From NCBI RefSeq assembly GCF_900111745.1, contig NZ_FOIJ01000022.1, positions 62,001-126,000 on the forward strand: DNA of 64,000 nt. The letters run 5' to 3'. The position numbers and the translations under genes were made by a program. The DNA is from Stigmatella erecta (GTDB lineage: Bacteria > Myxococcota > Myxococcia > Myxococcales > Myxococcaceae). How positions within the stretch are numbered: the stretch's first letter is position 1; each line of letters opens with the position of its first letter. Below are positions 36,729-45,586 of the stretch, piece by piece. Under the pieces are notes generated by a model. The model was not told the DNA's origin. It saw only the letters and a program-made list of their open reading frames with translations, and did not search any database.

Positions 36729-38648
36729 ATGTCCGTCGAAACCCCACGGGAAACCCACTCTTTTCAGGCTGAAATCAATCAGCTGCTGCACCTCGTCATC
36801 AACTCCTTGTACAGCCACAAGGAGATCTTCCTCCGGGAGCTGGTGTCCAACGCCTCCGACGCGCTGGACAAGCTGCGCTTCCGCTCCATCACCGAGCCGG
36901 AGCTGCTGGGAGACCAGGGGGCCCTGGAAATCCACATCCTCCCGGATGCGGAGAAGGGCACGCTCACCATCGAGGACACCGGCGTCGGCATGACGCACGA
37001 CGAGCTGGTGAAGAACCTGGGCACCATCGCCCACTCGGGCTCGCGCGAGTTCCTGGAGCTGCTCTCCCAGCGCGGCCAGAAGGACGTGAGCCTCATTGGC
37101 CAGTTCGGCGTGGGCTTCTACAGCGCCTACCTCGTCGCCGACCGGGTGGAGGTGGTCAGCCGCGCGGCCGGCCCGGACAGCCAGGCCTGGCGGTGGACCT
37201 CCGAGGCCAAGGGCACCTTCACCGTGGAGCCCGCCCCGCGCACCACCCGGGGCACCGCCGTCACCCTCCACCTGAAGGAGGACCAGAAGGAGTTCCTGGA
37301 CGAGTGGCGTCTGCGCCAGCTCATCACCCAGTACTCCGACTATGTCGGCCACCCCATCCAGCTCCAGGTGAAGAAGACCACCGACGTCATCGACGCGCAG
37401 ACGGGCCAGAAGACCGTCACCACGGCGCTGGAGACCGTCAACAAGGCGAGCGCCCTGTGGCAGCGCCCCAAGTCGGAGCTCACCGACGAGAAGTACCAGG
37501 AGTTCTACAAGCAGCTCACCCACGACTTCGAGCCGCCGCTCACGTGGACGCACTTCAAGACGGACGGCAACCAGCAGTTCACCGGCCTGCTCTTCGTGCC
37601 CAAGCGCAAGCCGTTTGACATGGACTCCTCCGGCAAGCGCCGTGGCGTGCGGCTGTTCGTCAAGCGCGTCTTCATCATGGACGACTGCGAGGAGATCCTC
37701 CCGCCCTGGCTGCGCTTCGTGCGCGGCGTGGTGGACTCGGATGACCTGCCGCTCAACGTCTCGCGCGAGCTGCTCCAGGACTCCGCCGTGGTGCGCTCCA
37801 TCCGCAAGCACGTCGTCAAGAAGACGCTGGACCAGTTGGAGAAGCTCGCCAAGGACAAGCCCGAGGACTACCAGACGTTCTGGAAGAACTTCGGCGTCAC
37901 CCTCAAGGAGGGGCTCGCCGCCGACAGCGAGCAGCGCGAGAAGCTGGGCTCGCTGGTGCGCTACGAGAGCAGCAGCCAGGAGGGGCTCACCTCGCTCGCC
38001 GACTACGTCTCGCGCATGAAGGAAGGCCAGCAGGCCATCTATTACGCCTACGGCGAGTCGCGCAAAACGCTGGAGGGCTCCCCTCACATGGAGACGCTCA
38101 CCAAGCGCGGCTACGAAGTGCTCTTCATGACCGACCCGGTGGACGAGTGGGCCGCCCAGGGGCTGAACGAGTTCTCGGGCAAGCCGCTGGTGTCCGCGCT
38201 CCAGGCGGACCTGAAGATCCAGGCCACCGAGGAGGAGAAGAAGCAGCAGGAGGAGCACGCCAAGGGCCTGGGGCCCCTCACCGAGCGGATGAAGGAGGTG
38301 CTCAAGGAGTCCGTGCGCGAGGTGCGCGTGTCAGACCGGCTCACCGACTCGCCCGTGTGCCTCGTGCTCCCGGAAGGGGGCTCGCCTGCCTTCCTGGAGC
38401 GGCTCCTGCGCGAGAACGGCCGCGCCGCCCCGCGCGCCAAGCGCATCCTCGAGGTGAACCCCACGCACCCCGTGGTGGAGCACCTGCGCAAGCTGCAGGA
38501 GAAGGATGCGACGTCCGAGCGGCTCACCGAGTGGATTGAGCTGCTGCACGACCAGGCCCTGCTCACCGAGGGCAGCGGGCTGGAGGACCCCAACCGCTTC
38601 GCCCGGCGGATGACGGCCCTGCTCACCCAGGTGGCCGCGCAGGCCTGA
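36729..38648 (+). CDS. htpG: Hsp90-family molecular chaperone HtpG
   Basis: 639 residues from ATG 36729, with GGAGG 5 bases upstream. The N-terminal ATPase domain has [21 protein letters not shown], and [14 protein letters not shown]; the middle domain has [16 protein letters not shown]. Length and order are normal. HtpG is an ATP-dependent dimeric chaperone. A longer upstream reading frame exists, but homology begins here. It converges on the CPBP gene with a strong hairpin between. Confidence 0.97.
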
Positions 38649-38655
38649 GCCCCCT

Positions 38656-38680
38656 CGCCCTCCTCTACCCGAGGAGGGCG
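38656..38680. terminator. Hairpin between htpG and the CPBP gene
   Basis: A perfect 10-bp stem (CGCCCTCCTC, 38656-38665 with 38671-38680) and a 5-base loop begin 7 bases after the htpG stop. It overlaps the last codons of the convergent CPBP gene. There is no T-tract, so it is a probable rather than a certain terminator. Confidence 0.6.
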
Positions 38681-39284
38681 ATCATCAGCACCGTCCAGAG
38701 GCCGTGGCTCACCAGCGGGGCCACGAGCCTCCGGCGCCACTCCGCCATCCATCCCCAGACGAGGAACGTCGGGAGCGCCGCCAGGGCCAGCTCCCACGCG
38801 CCCACCAGCAGGTAGGACAGGGCCAGCAGTCCCGTGGACAGCCCCACGCGCGCAAGCAGGCCCACCCTCGGCCGCAGCGCCGTCTGCACCACGCCGTGCC
38901 AGAACACCTCCTCCGCGGGCACGACGAGCAGCCCCACGCCGAGCAGCGCCGTGGCGCTCACCCCTTTGGCCTGCTGCGTCAGCGTCTCCACCGGCTGGCA
39001 GACGGGCCAGGCAGCGCCCGCGCAGAGCCCCCAGGCCACCGCCAGCGACACGCCCACCATCCCCGCGCCCACCGCGCGCCCAGCAGCACCTCCTGCCCGA
39101 AGGAGCGCGGGGGCCACACGCGCGGGGCCCCCAGCGCTTTCCACGAGAGCCCCAGCCACCCCAGGCAGTAGAGCGGCGCGACGAGGTAGAAGCCCGGGAA
39201 GCGACGCTGGACGAGCACGGCCCAGACGAGCGCCGTCACGCTCGCGGCCACCGTCCATTCCCGGTGCGTAGACGCTTCTCCCAC
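38665..39284 (-). pseudogene. CPBP-family intramembrane protease with a frameshift
   Basis: The N-terminal half is read from GTG 39284 (GGGGAGGAA upstream) in one frame, with hydrophobic segments TVAASVTALVWAVLV and FYLVAPLYCLGWL. The C-terminal half, in another frame, carries GVSLAVAWGLCAG, the catalytic EEVFWHG and the later SHGLWTVLM motif. The two halves join if one base is restored near 39071-39086. The summed length (about 206 residues) is normal for CPBP (Abi) proteases, membrane enzymes for CAAX-like processing or bacteriocin immunity. A sequencing error or a true mutation are both possible. Confidence 0.7.
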
Positions 39285-39397
39285 ACTTCCTCCCCTGTTC
39301 TGACCACAGGCGGCCAACCGTCGAGAGTGAAAGCCTTCAACGTCACTTGATTTGCTTCTGTGCGGCAAGGGACACTCGCACCCCCGTGAGCACTCCG

Positions 39398-39469
39398 CCA
39401 GGAGGCGCCCTCCCTGGTTCCCGTGCCACGCGGCCCATGAGTCCTCCCGCCGGAACTTCCGCGCGGGAG
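39398..39469 (+). promoter_or_regulatory. Two hairpins in the leader of the aroF-trp operon
   Basis: CCAGGAGG (39398-39405) pairs with CCTCCCTGG (39409-39417, one bulge). CTCCCGC (39444-39450) pairs with GCGGGAG (39463-39469), extended inward by CGGAA / TTCCG. Both lie in the 204-base gap ahead of the DAHP synthase start. An attenuation or translational control role is inferred; no Trp-rich leader peptide was found. Confidence 0.3.
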
Positions 39470-39488
39470 CAGCGGAGACAAGCGCCCC

Positions 39489-40514
39489 ATGTTGATCGTG
39501 ATGCGACCGGATGCGACACCCCAGGACATCGAACAGGTCAATGCGGAGATCCGCCGCCGGGGCTGGCAACCCCACGCCATTCCCGGAGGTACCCGCACGG
39601 CCATCGGCATCACCGGCAACCGGGGCGTGGTCGAGCCCGAGCCCTTCCGCGTGCTGCCGGGCGTGGCGGACGCGGTGCTCATCTCCCAGCCCTTCAAGCT
39701 CGTCAGCCGCGAGGTGAAGCCCGAGGACAGCAAGTTCCAGGCGGGCCCCCTCACCCTGGGCGGCAAGACGATTCACGTCATCGCGGGCCCCAGCTCCGTG
39801 GAGACGCGCGACCAGATTGTGGGCACCGCGAACGGGGTGAAGAAGGCGGGCGCCACGCTGCTGCGCGGCGGTGCGTTCAAGCCGCACCTGAGCCCCTATG
39901 AGTTCCAGGGGCTGAAGCACGACGGGCTGGCGCTGCTCGCCGAGGCGCGCCGGGAGACGGGCATGCCCATCGTCACCGAGGTGAAGGACACGGCGACGCT
40001 GCTCCAGGTGGCCGAGGTGGCCGACGTGCTCCTGCTGGGCTCGCGCAACATGCAGAACTACGCGCTGCTGGAGGCCGTCGGCGAGGTGCGCAAGCCGGTG
40101 ATTCTCAAGCGCGGCATCAGCGCCACCCTCAAGGAGGTGCTGATGGCGGCCGAGTACATCGTCGCCCGGGGCAACACCCGCGTCATCCTCTGCGAGCGCG
40201 GCATCCGCACCTTCGAGACGATGACGCCCAACACGCTCGACCTGAACGCGGTGCCGATGCTCAAGTCCCTGAGCCACCTGCCCGTCTTCGTGGATCCGTC
40301 GCACGGCATCGGCATGCGCAAGGCGGTGCCGGCGCTGATGCGCGCCGCGGTGGCGGCCGGCGCCGACGGCCTGCTCGTGCAGGTCCACCCGGACCCGCCG
40401 CGGGCCATCTCGGATGGCCACCAAACCCTGGACTTCCCCGAGTTCGAAAAGGCCATGGACGAGGTGCGGGCCATTGCCGGAGCCATTGGGCGCGATGTTG
40501 CAAGGCTAGGATAG
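39489..40514 (+). CDS. aroF: 3-deoxy-D-arabino-heptulosonate-7-phosphate synthase (type I-beta, FL-ACT domain)
   Basis: 341 residues. The first ~65 residues form a ferredoxin-like regulatory domain (MLIVMRPDATPQDIEQV), as in the Thermotoga-type enzyme. The catalytic barrel carries AGPSSVETRDQI, LRGGAFKPHLSPYEFQG, LKRG, and VDPSHGIG. It condenses PEP and erythrose-4-phosphate, the first step of the shikimate pathway; the regulatory domain suggests feedback by an aromatic amino acid. It is the first gene before trpDCFBA, 6 bases ahead of trpD. Confidence 0.93.
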   Translation: MLIVMRPDATPQDIEQVNAEIRRRGWQPHAIPGGTRTAIGITGNRGVVEPEPFRVLPGVADAVLISQPFKLVSREVKPEDSKFQAGPLTLGGKTIHVIAGPSSVETRDQIVGTANGVKKAGATLLRGGAFKPHLSPYEFQGLKHDGLALLAEARRETGMPIVTEVKDTATLLQVAEVADVLLLGSRNMQNYALLEAVGEVRKPVILKRGISATLKEVLMAAEYIVARGNTRVILCERGIRTFETMTPNTLDLNAVPMLKSLSHLPVFVDPSHGIGMRKAVPALMRAAVAAGADGLLVQVHPDPPRAISDGHQTLDFPEFEKAMDEVRAIAGAIGRDVARLG

Positions 40515-40520
40515 GCCCCC

Positions 40521-41549
40521 ATGACACTCAAAGAGGCGCTGGGCATCGTACTGAGCCGGCGCGACCTGACCCGGGAGGAGATGACCGCCGTCATGGGCGT
40601 CATGCTGGCCGGCGAGGCCACGTCCGCCCAGGTGGGCGCGCTGGCCGCCGCGCTCCGGATGAAGGGCGAGACCGAGGATGAGATTCTCGGGGCCGCCGAG
40701 GCCATGCGCGAGCGCGCGGCCAAGCTGCCCGTCAAGGCCGAGGTGGTGCTGGACACGTGCGGCACCGGCGGCGACGGCGCCCACACCTTCAACATCTCCA
40801 CCGCGGTGGCCTTCGTGGCCGCGGGGGCCGGGGTGACGGTGGCCAAGCACGGCAACCGCGCCATCTCCAGCCGCTGCGGCAGCGCGGACGTGCTGGAGGC
40901 CCTGGGGCTGCCCATGAGCCGGCCCCATGCGTCCATCGCCCGCGACATCGAGGAGCACGGGCTGGGCTTCCTCTTCGCCCCCGCGCACCACAGCACCATG
41001 CGCCACGTGGCCCAGGCCCGCCGGGAGATGGGGTTCCACAACCTCTTCAACCTGCTGGGGCCGCTGACGAACCCCGCCGGGGCGCGCTACCAGCTCTTGG
41101 GCACCTTCGCCGGCGAGCGCCTGTCGCAGACGGCGCGCGTGCTCAAGCGCCTGGGCAGCCAGCGCGCGTGGGTGGTCCACGGCCAGGACGGGCTGGATGA
41201 AATCTCGCCCTGCTGCCCGTCCGACATCGCGGACCTCCGCGAGGACGGCACGGTGCGCCTGTTCACCGTCGTTCCCGAGGACGTGGGGCTGGAGCGGGTG
41301 CCGCCCTCGGCCATCGCCGGCGGGGACGCGCCAGAGAACGCGCGCATGCTCCGGGCGCTGCTGGACGGAGAGCACTCCGGGGTGCGCACCGCGGTGCTGC
41401 TCAACGCCGGGGCCGCGCTGGTCGTCGTGGGAAAAGCAGCCGATTTGCGCGAGGGTGTCCAGCGGGCCGCGGAGTCCATCGACTCCGGGGCCGCGGCGCG
41501 CAAGCTCGCGGCACTCATTCAGGGAGCCGTCTCGGAGAAACAGGAATGA
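40521..41549 (+). CDS. trpD: Anthranilate phosphoribosyltransferase
   Basis: 342 residues. The phosphoribosyl site is in the CGTGGDGAHTFNIST segment, with KHGNR and SGSADVLEAL-like sequence (RCGSADVLEALG) following, and NLLGPLTNPA further on. It transfers ribose-5-phosphate from PRPP to anthranilate. The ATG of trpC overlaps its stop (ATGA). Confidence 0.96.
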   Translation: MTLKEALGIVLSRRDLTREEMTAVMGVMLAGEATSAQVGALAAALRMKGETEDEILGAAEAMRERAAKLPVKAEVVLDTCGTGGDGAHTFNISTAVAFVAAGAGVTVAKHGNRAISSRCGSADVLEALGLPMSRPHASIARDIEEHGLGFLFAPAHHSTMRHVAQARREMGFHNLFNLLGPLTNPAGARYQLLGTFAGERLSQTARVLKRLGSQRAWVVHGQDGLDEISPCCPSDIADLREDGTVRLFTVVPEDVGLERVPPSAIAGGDAPENARMLRALLDGEHSGVRTAVLLNAGAALVVVGKAADLREGVQRAAESIDSGAAARKLAALIQGAVSEKQE

Positions 41550-42325
41550 ATCTGCTCGCGGACATCTTCGCACGCAAGCGCCGGGAGCTCGCCGCGCGCG
41601 CCCCGCTGGGCGCCCGGGTGCGCCCTCCGGGCCGGGACTTCACGGCGGCCCTGCTCCAGCGCCGCCCGGAGGCCGTCATCAACGTCATCGCCGAGGTGAA
41701 GCGCCGCAGCCCCTCGGGCGGCCCCTTCCCCCATCAGGATCTCGTCCAGGTGGCCCGGGGCTACGAGGCCGGGGGCGCCAGCGCCATCAGCGTGCTCACC
41801 GATGACGTGGACTTCGGCGGCAGCGTGGAGGACCTGGATCAGGTGCGCGCCGCCATCCGCCTGCCCGTGCTGCGCAAGGACTTCCTCGTGGCCTCGCAAG
41901 AGGTGGAGGAGAGCGCGGCGATGGGCGCCGACGCGGTGCTGCTCATCGCGGACGCGCTGGAGGACGGGCTCCTGCGGGAGATGCTCTCCACCGCGAAGGC
42001 GTGCCGGGTGGCGGCCCTGGTGGAGGCGCACACGGCGGCGCATGCCGAGCGGGCGCTGGCGGCGGGCGCGGAGCTGGTGGGCATCAACAACCGGGACCTG
42101 TCCACGCTGCGCACGGACACGGCCACGGCACTCCGGGTGATGCCCCGGCTGCGCTCGCGCGCCCGGGTGCTGGTGGCCGAGAGCGGGCTGAAGACGGCGG
42201 CGGACTTCGCCGCGGCGCAGGCGGCCGGCGCGGACGCGGTGCTCGTGGGCGAGTCGCTCCTGCGGGACGCGGACCCGGGCCGGGCCCTGGCGCGGCTGCT
42301 GGCCGCCGGGGACGGCACGAAGTGA
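41546..42325 (+). CDS. trpC: Indole-3-glycerol phosphate synthase
   Basis: 259 residues of the TIM-barrel family: EVKRRSPSGGP at the N-terminal strand (Lys and Ser of the phosphate and catalytic site), VLRKDFLVASQEVEESA, GINNRDLSTL, and VAESGLKTAADFA. It closes the ring of CdRP to indole-glycerol phosphate. The stop overlaps the GTG of trpF. Confidence 0.96.
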   Translation: MNLLADIFARKRRELAARAPLGARVRPPGRDFTAALLQRRPEAVINVIAEVKRRSPSGGPFPHQDLVQVARGYEAGGASAISVLTDDVDFGGSVEDLDQVRAAIRLPVLRKDFLVASQEVEESAAMGADAVLLIADALEDGLLREMLSTAKACRVAALVEAHTAAHAERALAAGAELVGINNRDLSTLRTDTATALRVMPRLRSRARVLVAESGLKTAADFAAAQAAGADAVLVGESLLRDADPGRALARLLAAGDGTK

Positions 42326-42948
42326 GCGTCCGGGTGAAGATCTGCGGGGTGACGCGGCCGGAGGATGCCCGCGCGGCGTGGGATGCGGGCGCGGACGCGC
42401 TGGGGCTGAACTTCTACCCCCGCTCGCCCCGCTACGTGGAGCCCGCCCCGGCAGCGGCCCTGGCGAAGACCCGGCCCGCGCTGGGCGCGGTGGTGGGTGT
42501 CTTCGTCAACGAGACGCCGGTCACCATCCTCGCGCGGGTGCGCGAGTGCGGCCTCACCGCGGTGCAGCTCCACGGGGATGAGCCGCCCGAGGCCTGTACC
42601 GGCTACGGGGTGCCCATCATCAAGGCCCTGCGGGTGCGCGGCGAAGAGGACGTGGAGCGGGCGCGGACGTACGTGGGCGTGGGGGATGTGGCGGCGCTGC
42701 TCCTGGATGGCGCGGCGCCCGGCTACGGGGGCGGCGGCGTGACGTTCGACTGGAGCCTGGTGGCGCGGCTGACGGATGCGGGCGTGTCCGTGCTGGTGGC
42801 GGGCGGGCTGACACCGGGCAATGTGGCCGAGGCGGTCCGCGCCACGCGCCCCTACGGGGTGGACGTGGCGAGTGGGGTGGAGTCCCGCCCGGGTATCAAG
42901 GATGTGGACGCGGTGCGGACGTTCATTCGCGCCGCCAAGGCACTGTGA
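42322..42948 (+). CDS. trpF: Phosphoribosylanthranilate isomerase
   Basis: 208 residues from GTG 42322 (GTGA overlap with trpC). Catalytic Cys in VKICGVTRPEDA, LNFYPRSPRYV, and the catalytic Asp in LLLDGAAPGYGGGG are conserved, with GLTPGNVAEA and GVDVASGVES at the end. It performs the Amadori rearrangement between the TrpD and TrpC steps. Confidence 0.95.
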   Translation: MSVRVKICGVTRPEDARAAWDAGADALGLNFYPRSPRYVEPAPAAALAKTRPALGAVVGVFVNETPVTILARVRECGLTAVQLHGDEPPEACTGYGVPIIKALRVRGEEDVERARTYVGVGDVAALLLDGAAPGYGGGGVTFDWSLVARLTDAGVSVLVAGGLTPGNVAEAVRATRPYGVDVASGVESRPGIKDVDAVRTFIRAAKAL

Positions 42949-42966
42949 GCTTCAGGGAGTGACACC

Positions 42967-44181
42967 ATGAGCATCGAGACTTCCGCAACCGTTGGCCGCT
43001 TTGGTCCCTTCGGAGGGCGCTATGTGCCGGAGACGCTCGTCCCGGCCCTGCTGGAGCTGGAGGCGGCCTACGCGGCGGCCCAGGCCGACCCGTCCTTTGG
43101 CAAGCAGGTGGCCCAGGTCCTCAAGGAGTTCGTGGGCCGGGAGACGCCGCTGACGCCCGCGCACCGGCTCACCGCGGCCTGGGGCGGCGCCCAGGTGTGG
43201 CTCAAGCGCGAGGACCTGGCGCACACGGGCGCGCATAAAATCAACAACACCATCGGCCAGGTGCTGCTGGCGCGGCGGATGGGCAAGAAGCGCATCATCG
43301 CGGAGACGGGCGCGGGCCAGCACGGCGTGGCCACGGCGACGGCGTGCGCGCTCTTCGGCCTGCCGTGCGAGGTGTACATGGGCGCGCTGGACGTGGAGCG
43401 CCAGTCGCTCAACGTCTTCCGCATGCGCGCGCTGGGCGCCACGGTGCGCCCGGTGGAGCTGGGCTCGAAGACGCTGAAGGACGCGATGAACGAGGCGATG
43501 CGCACCTGGGTCTCCCAGGTGCAGGACACGCACTACGTCATCGGCAGCGCGGCGGGGCCTCACCCCTACCCCACCATCGTCCGGGACTTCCAATCCATCA
43601 TCGGCCACGAGGTGCGCAAGCAGTCCCACGCGCTCTTCGGCCAGCTGCCGGATGCCATCATCGCGTGCGTGGGGGGCGGCTCGAACGCCATCGGCGTGCT
43701 CCAGCCGTTCGTCGGCGACAAGCAGGTGCGGCTGGTGGGTGTCGAGGCGGGCGGCCATGGCCTGAACACCAAGCAGCACGGCGCGTCTCTCACGCTGGGC
43801 ACCGAAGGCGTGCTCCACGGCTCGCGGTCGTTGGTGTTGCAGGACGAGAACGGACAGATTCAAGAGGCCCACTCCATCTCCGCCGGTCTGGACTACCCGG
43901 GCGTGGGCCCGGAGCTGGCCTACCTGGTGAAGACGGGGCGCATGGAGATCCGCACGGCGACGGACGACGAGGCGCTGCAGGCCTTCTACGAGGTGTCGCG
44001 CTCCGAGGGCATCCTGCCGGCGCTGGAGACCTCGCACGCGTTCGCGCGGGGCGCGGAGCTGGCGCGGGAGCTGGGCAAGGGCAAGCACCTGGTCATCAAC
44101 TGCTCGGGCCGCGGCGACAAGGACGTGGCCACCATCGCGGCCCGGGGCATCCCCGCGGCCATCACGGGGAACAAGTCATGA
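42967..44181 (+). CDS. trpB: Tryptophan synthase beta chain
   Basis: 404 residues. PLP-binding Lys91 in [10 protein letters not shown]-type sequence ([13 protein letters not shown]), AETGAGQHG, and the phosphate loop GGGSNAIG are present. It joins indole and serine. Its ATG is 18 bases after trpF, and its stop overlaps the trpA start. Length is normal. Confidence 0.97.
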   Translation: MSIETSATVGRFGPFGGRYVPETLVPALLELEAAYAAAQADPSFGKQVAQVLKEFVGRETPLTPAHRLTAAWGGAQVWLKREDLAHTGAHKINNTIGQVLLARRMGKKRIIAETGAGQHGVATATACALFGLPCEVYMGALDVERQSLNVFRMRALGATVRPVELGSKTLKDAMNEAMRTWVSQVQDTHYVIGSAAGPHPYPTIVRDFQSIIGHEVRKQSHALFGQLPDAIIACVGGGSNAIGVLQPFVGDKQVRLVGVEAGGHGLNTKQHGASLTLGTEGVLHGSRSLVLQDENGQIQEAHSISAGLDYPGVGPELAYLVKTGRMEIRTATDDEALQAFYEVSRSEGILPALETSHAFARGAELARELGKGKHLVINCSGRGDKDVATIAARGIPAAITGNKS

Positions 44182-44969
44182 GTGGAGAGATCGCGGCGGC
44201 CTTCGCGAAGGCGAAGGCCCGGGGCGAAGGCGCGCTGGTGGCGTACGCCATGGCGGGAGATCCGGACCTGGCCCGCTCGGTGGACGTCTTCGCGGCGATG
44301 GTGGAAGGCGGCGCGGACATCCTGGAGATCGGCGTGGCGTTCAGTGACCCGATCGCGGACGGGCCCGTCATCCAGGCGGCCTCGGAGCGGGCGCTGAAGG
44401 CCGGGGCCTCGCTCAAGCGCGTGCTGGACGAGGTGGTACCCGAGGTGCGCAAGCGCTGCCCCGAGACGCCGCTCGTGGTGATGACGTACATCAACGTGGT
44501 GATGGCGATGGGCCAGGAGAAGTACGCGAAGCTGGCCCGGGAGAAGGGCATCTCCGGGACCATCCTCCCGGACCTGCCCCCGGAGGAGAGCACGGGCATT
44601 CGCGCGGCCTTCGACGCGGCGGGGATGGACCTCATCCCCCTGTGCGCGCCCACCACGCCCCCGGCACGCGCCGAGGCGATTGCCAAGGACGCCCGGGGCT
44701 TCGTCTACTGCGTGTCCGTGGCGGGCGTGACGGGCATGCGCGCCGAGCTGCCCGCAGACCTCTCCTCGCGGCTCGAGTTGGTGAAGCGGGCGTCGCCAGT
44801 GCCCATCACGGCCGGCTTCGGCATCTCCACCGCGGAGCAGGCGCGCGCGATTGGCGCGCATGCGGATGGCGTGGTGGTGGGCAGTGCCCTCGTGCGTGCG
44901 GCGCACGCGGACGGTCCGTCCGCGGCGCGTCAGCTCTGCGCGGAGATCAAGCGCGGCCTGAAGCGGTAA
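44178..44969 (+). CDS. trpA: Tryptophan synthase alpha chain
   Basis: 263 residues from ATG 44178 (ATGA overlap with trpB). Catalytic Glu50 in [17 protein letters not shown] and Asp61 are present; usual P of the VPFSDP segment is A here. Later [13 protein letters not shown] and [10 protein letters not shown] are conserved. It splits indole-glycerol phosphate and channels indole to TrpB. Confidence 0.95.
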   Translation: MSGEIAAAFAKAKARGEGALVAYAMAGDPDLARSVDVFAAMVEGGADILEIGVAFSDPIADGPVIQAASERALKAGASLKRVLDEVVPEVRKRCPETPLVVMTYINVVMAMGQEKYAKLAREKGISGTILPDLPPEESTGIRAAFDAAGMDLIPLCAPTTPPARAEAIAKDARGFVYCVSVAGVTGMRAELPADLSSRLELVKRASPVPITAGFGISTAEQARAIGAHADGVVVGSALVRAAHADGPSAARQLCAEIKRGLKR

Positions 44970-44990
44970 CGGGCTTCAGCGCCGGGCCGC

Positions 44991-45012
44991 GGGCGCTCCC
45001 ACGGGAGCGCCC
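44991..45012. terminator. Bidirectional hairpin between trpA and trpG
   Basis: A perfect GC-rich stem of 9 bp with a 4-base CACG loop (GGGCGCTCC / GGAGCGCCC). It sits 21 bases after the trpA stop and 10 bases past the trpG stop, where two convergent operons meet. No U-tract follows on either strand. Confidence 0.6.
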
Positions 45013-45022
45013 GTCAGCCTCT

Positions 45023-45586
45023 TCAGTAACGGCCTTCCAGGAAGTTCTTCACCAGGGTCGGCCCATCCGGCGTGAGCACGCTCTCCGGATGGAACTGCAC
45101 GCCCACCACCGGCCGCGTCTTGTGCCGCAGGCCCATGATGAGCCCGTCCGGCGTCCACGCCGTGGCTTGGAGCTCCCCGGGCAGCGACGAGGCCTCCACC
45201 ACCAGCGAGTGGTAGCGCCCCGCCTGGAAGCCCTGCTTCATCCCCGTGAACAGGCCCGTGCCCTCGTGCTTCACCGGCGACGTCTTTCCGTGGATGGGCT
45301 CCGGGGCCCGGATCACCTTGCCCCCGAACACCGCGCCGATGGACTGGTGCCCCAGGCAGACACCGAACACGGGCACCTTCGCGTCGCGGATGGCCGCCAT
45401 GCTCACCCCCGCCTCGTACGGCGTGCAGGGGCCCGGCGACACCACCACGTGCGAGGCGCCCGAGGCCGCCACGCCCGCGGCGTCGATCTCGTCGTTGCGC
45501 TCCACCTTCACCTCGGCGCCCAGCGTGTACAAGAGCTGCACGAGGTTGAAGGTAAACGAGTCGTAGTTGTCGATGACGAGGATCAC
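45023..45586 (-). CDS. trpG: Anthranilate synthase component II (glutamine amidotransferase)
   Basis: 187 residues from GTG 45586. Catalytic Cys77 in FGVCLGHQ, the oxyanion region SPGPCTP, and the His/Glu of VQFHPES near the C-terminus are intact. It supplies ammonia to TrpE. Its GTG overlaps the trpE stop (GTGA). Confidence 0.95.
   Translation of the reverse strand: MILVIDNYDSFTFNLVQLLYTLGAEVKVERNDEIDAAGVAASGASHVVVSPGPCTPYEAGVSMAAIRDAKVPVFGVCLGHQSIGAVFGGKVIRAPEPIHGKTSPVKHEGTGLFTGMKQGFQAGRYHSLVVEASSLPGELQATAWTPDGLIMGLRHKTRPVVGVQFHPESVLTPDGPTLVKNFLEGRY

Noticed and set aside
39327-39350. Short leader peptide (GTG-AAA-GCC-TTC-AAC-GTC-ACT-TGA) upstream of aroF
   Set aside because: No ribosome binding site, only one Phe codon and no Trp; it is not a convincing attenuator peptide.
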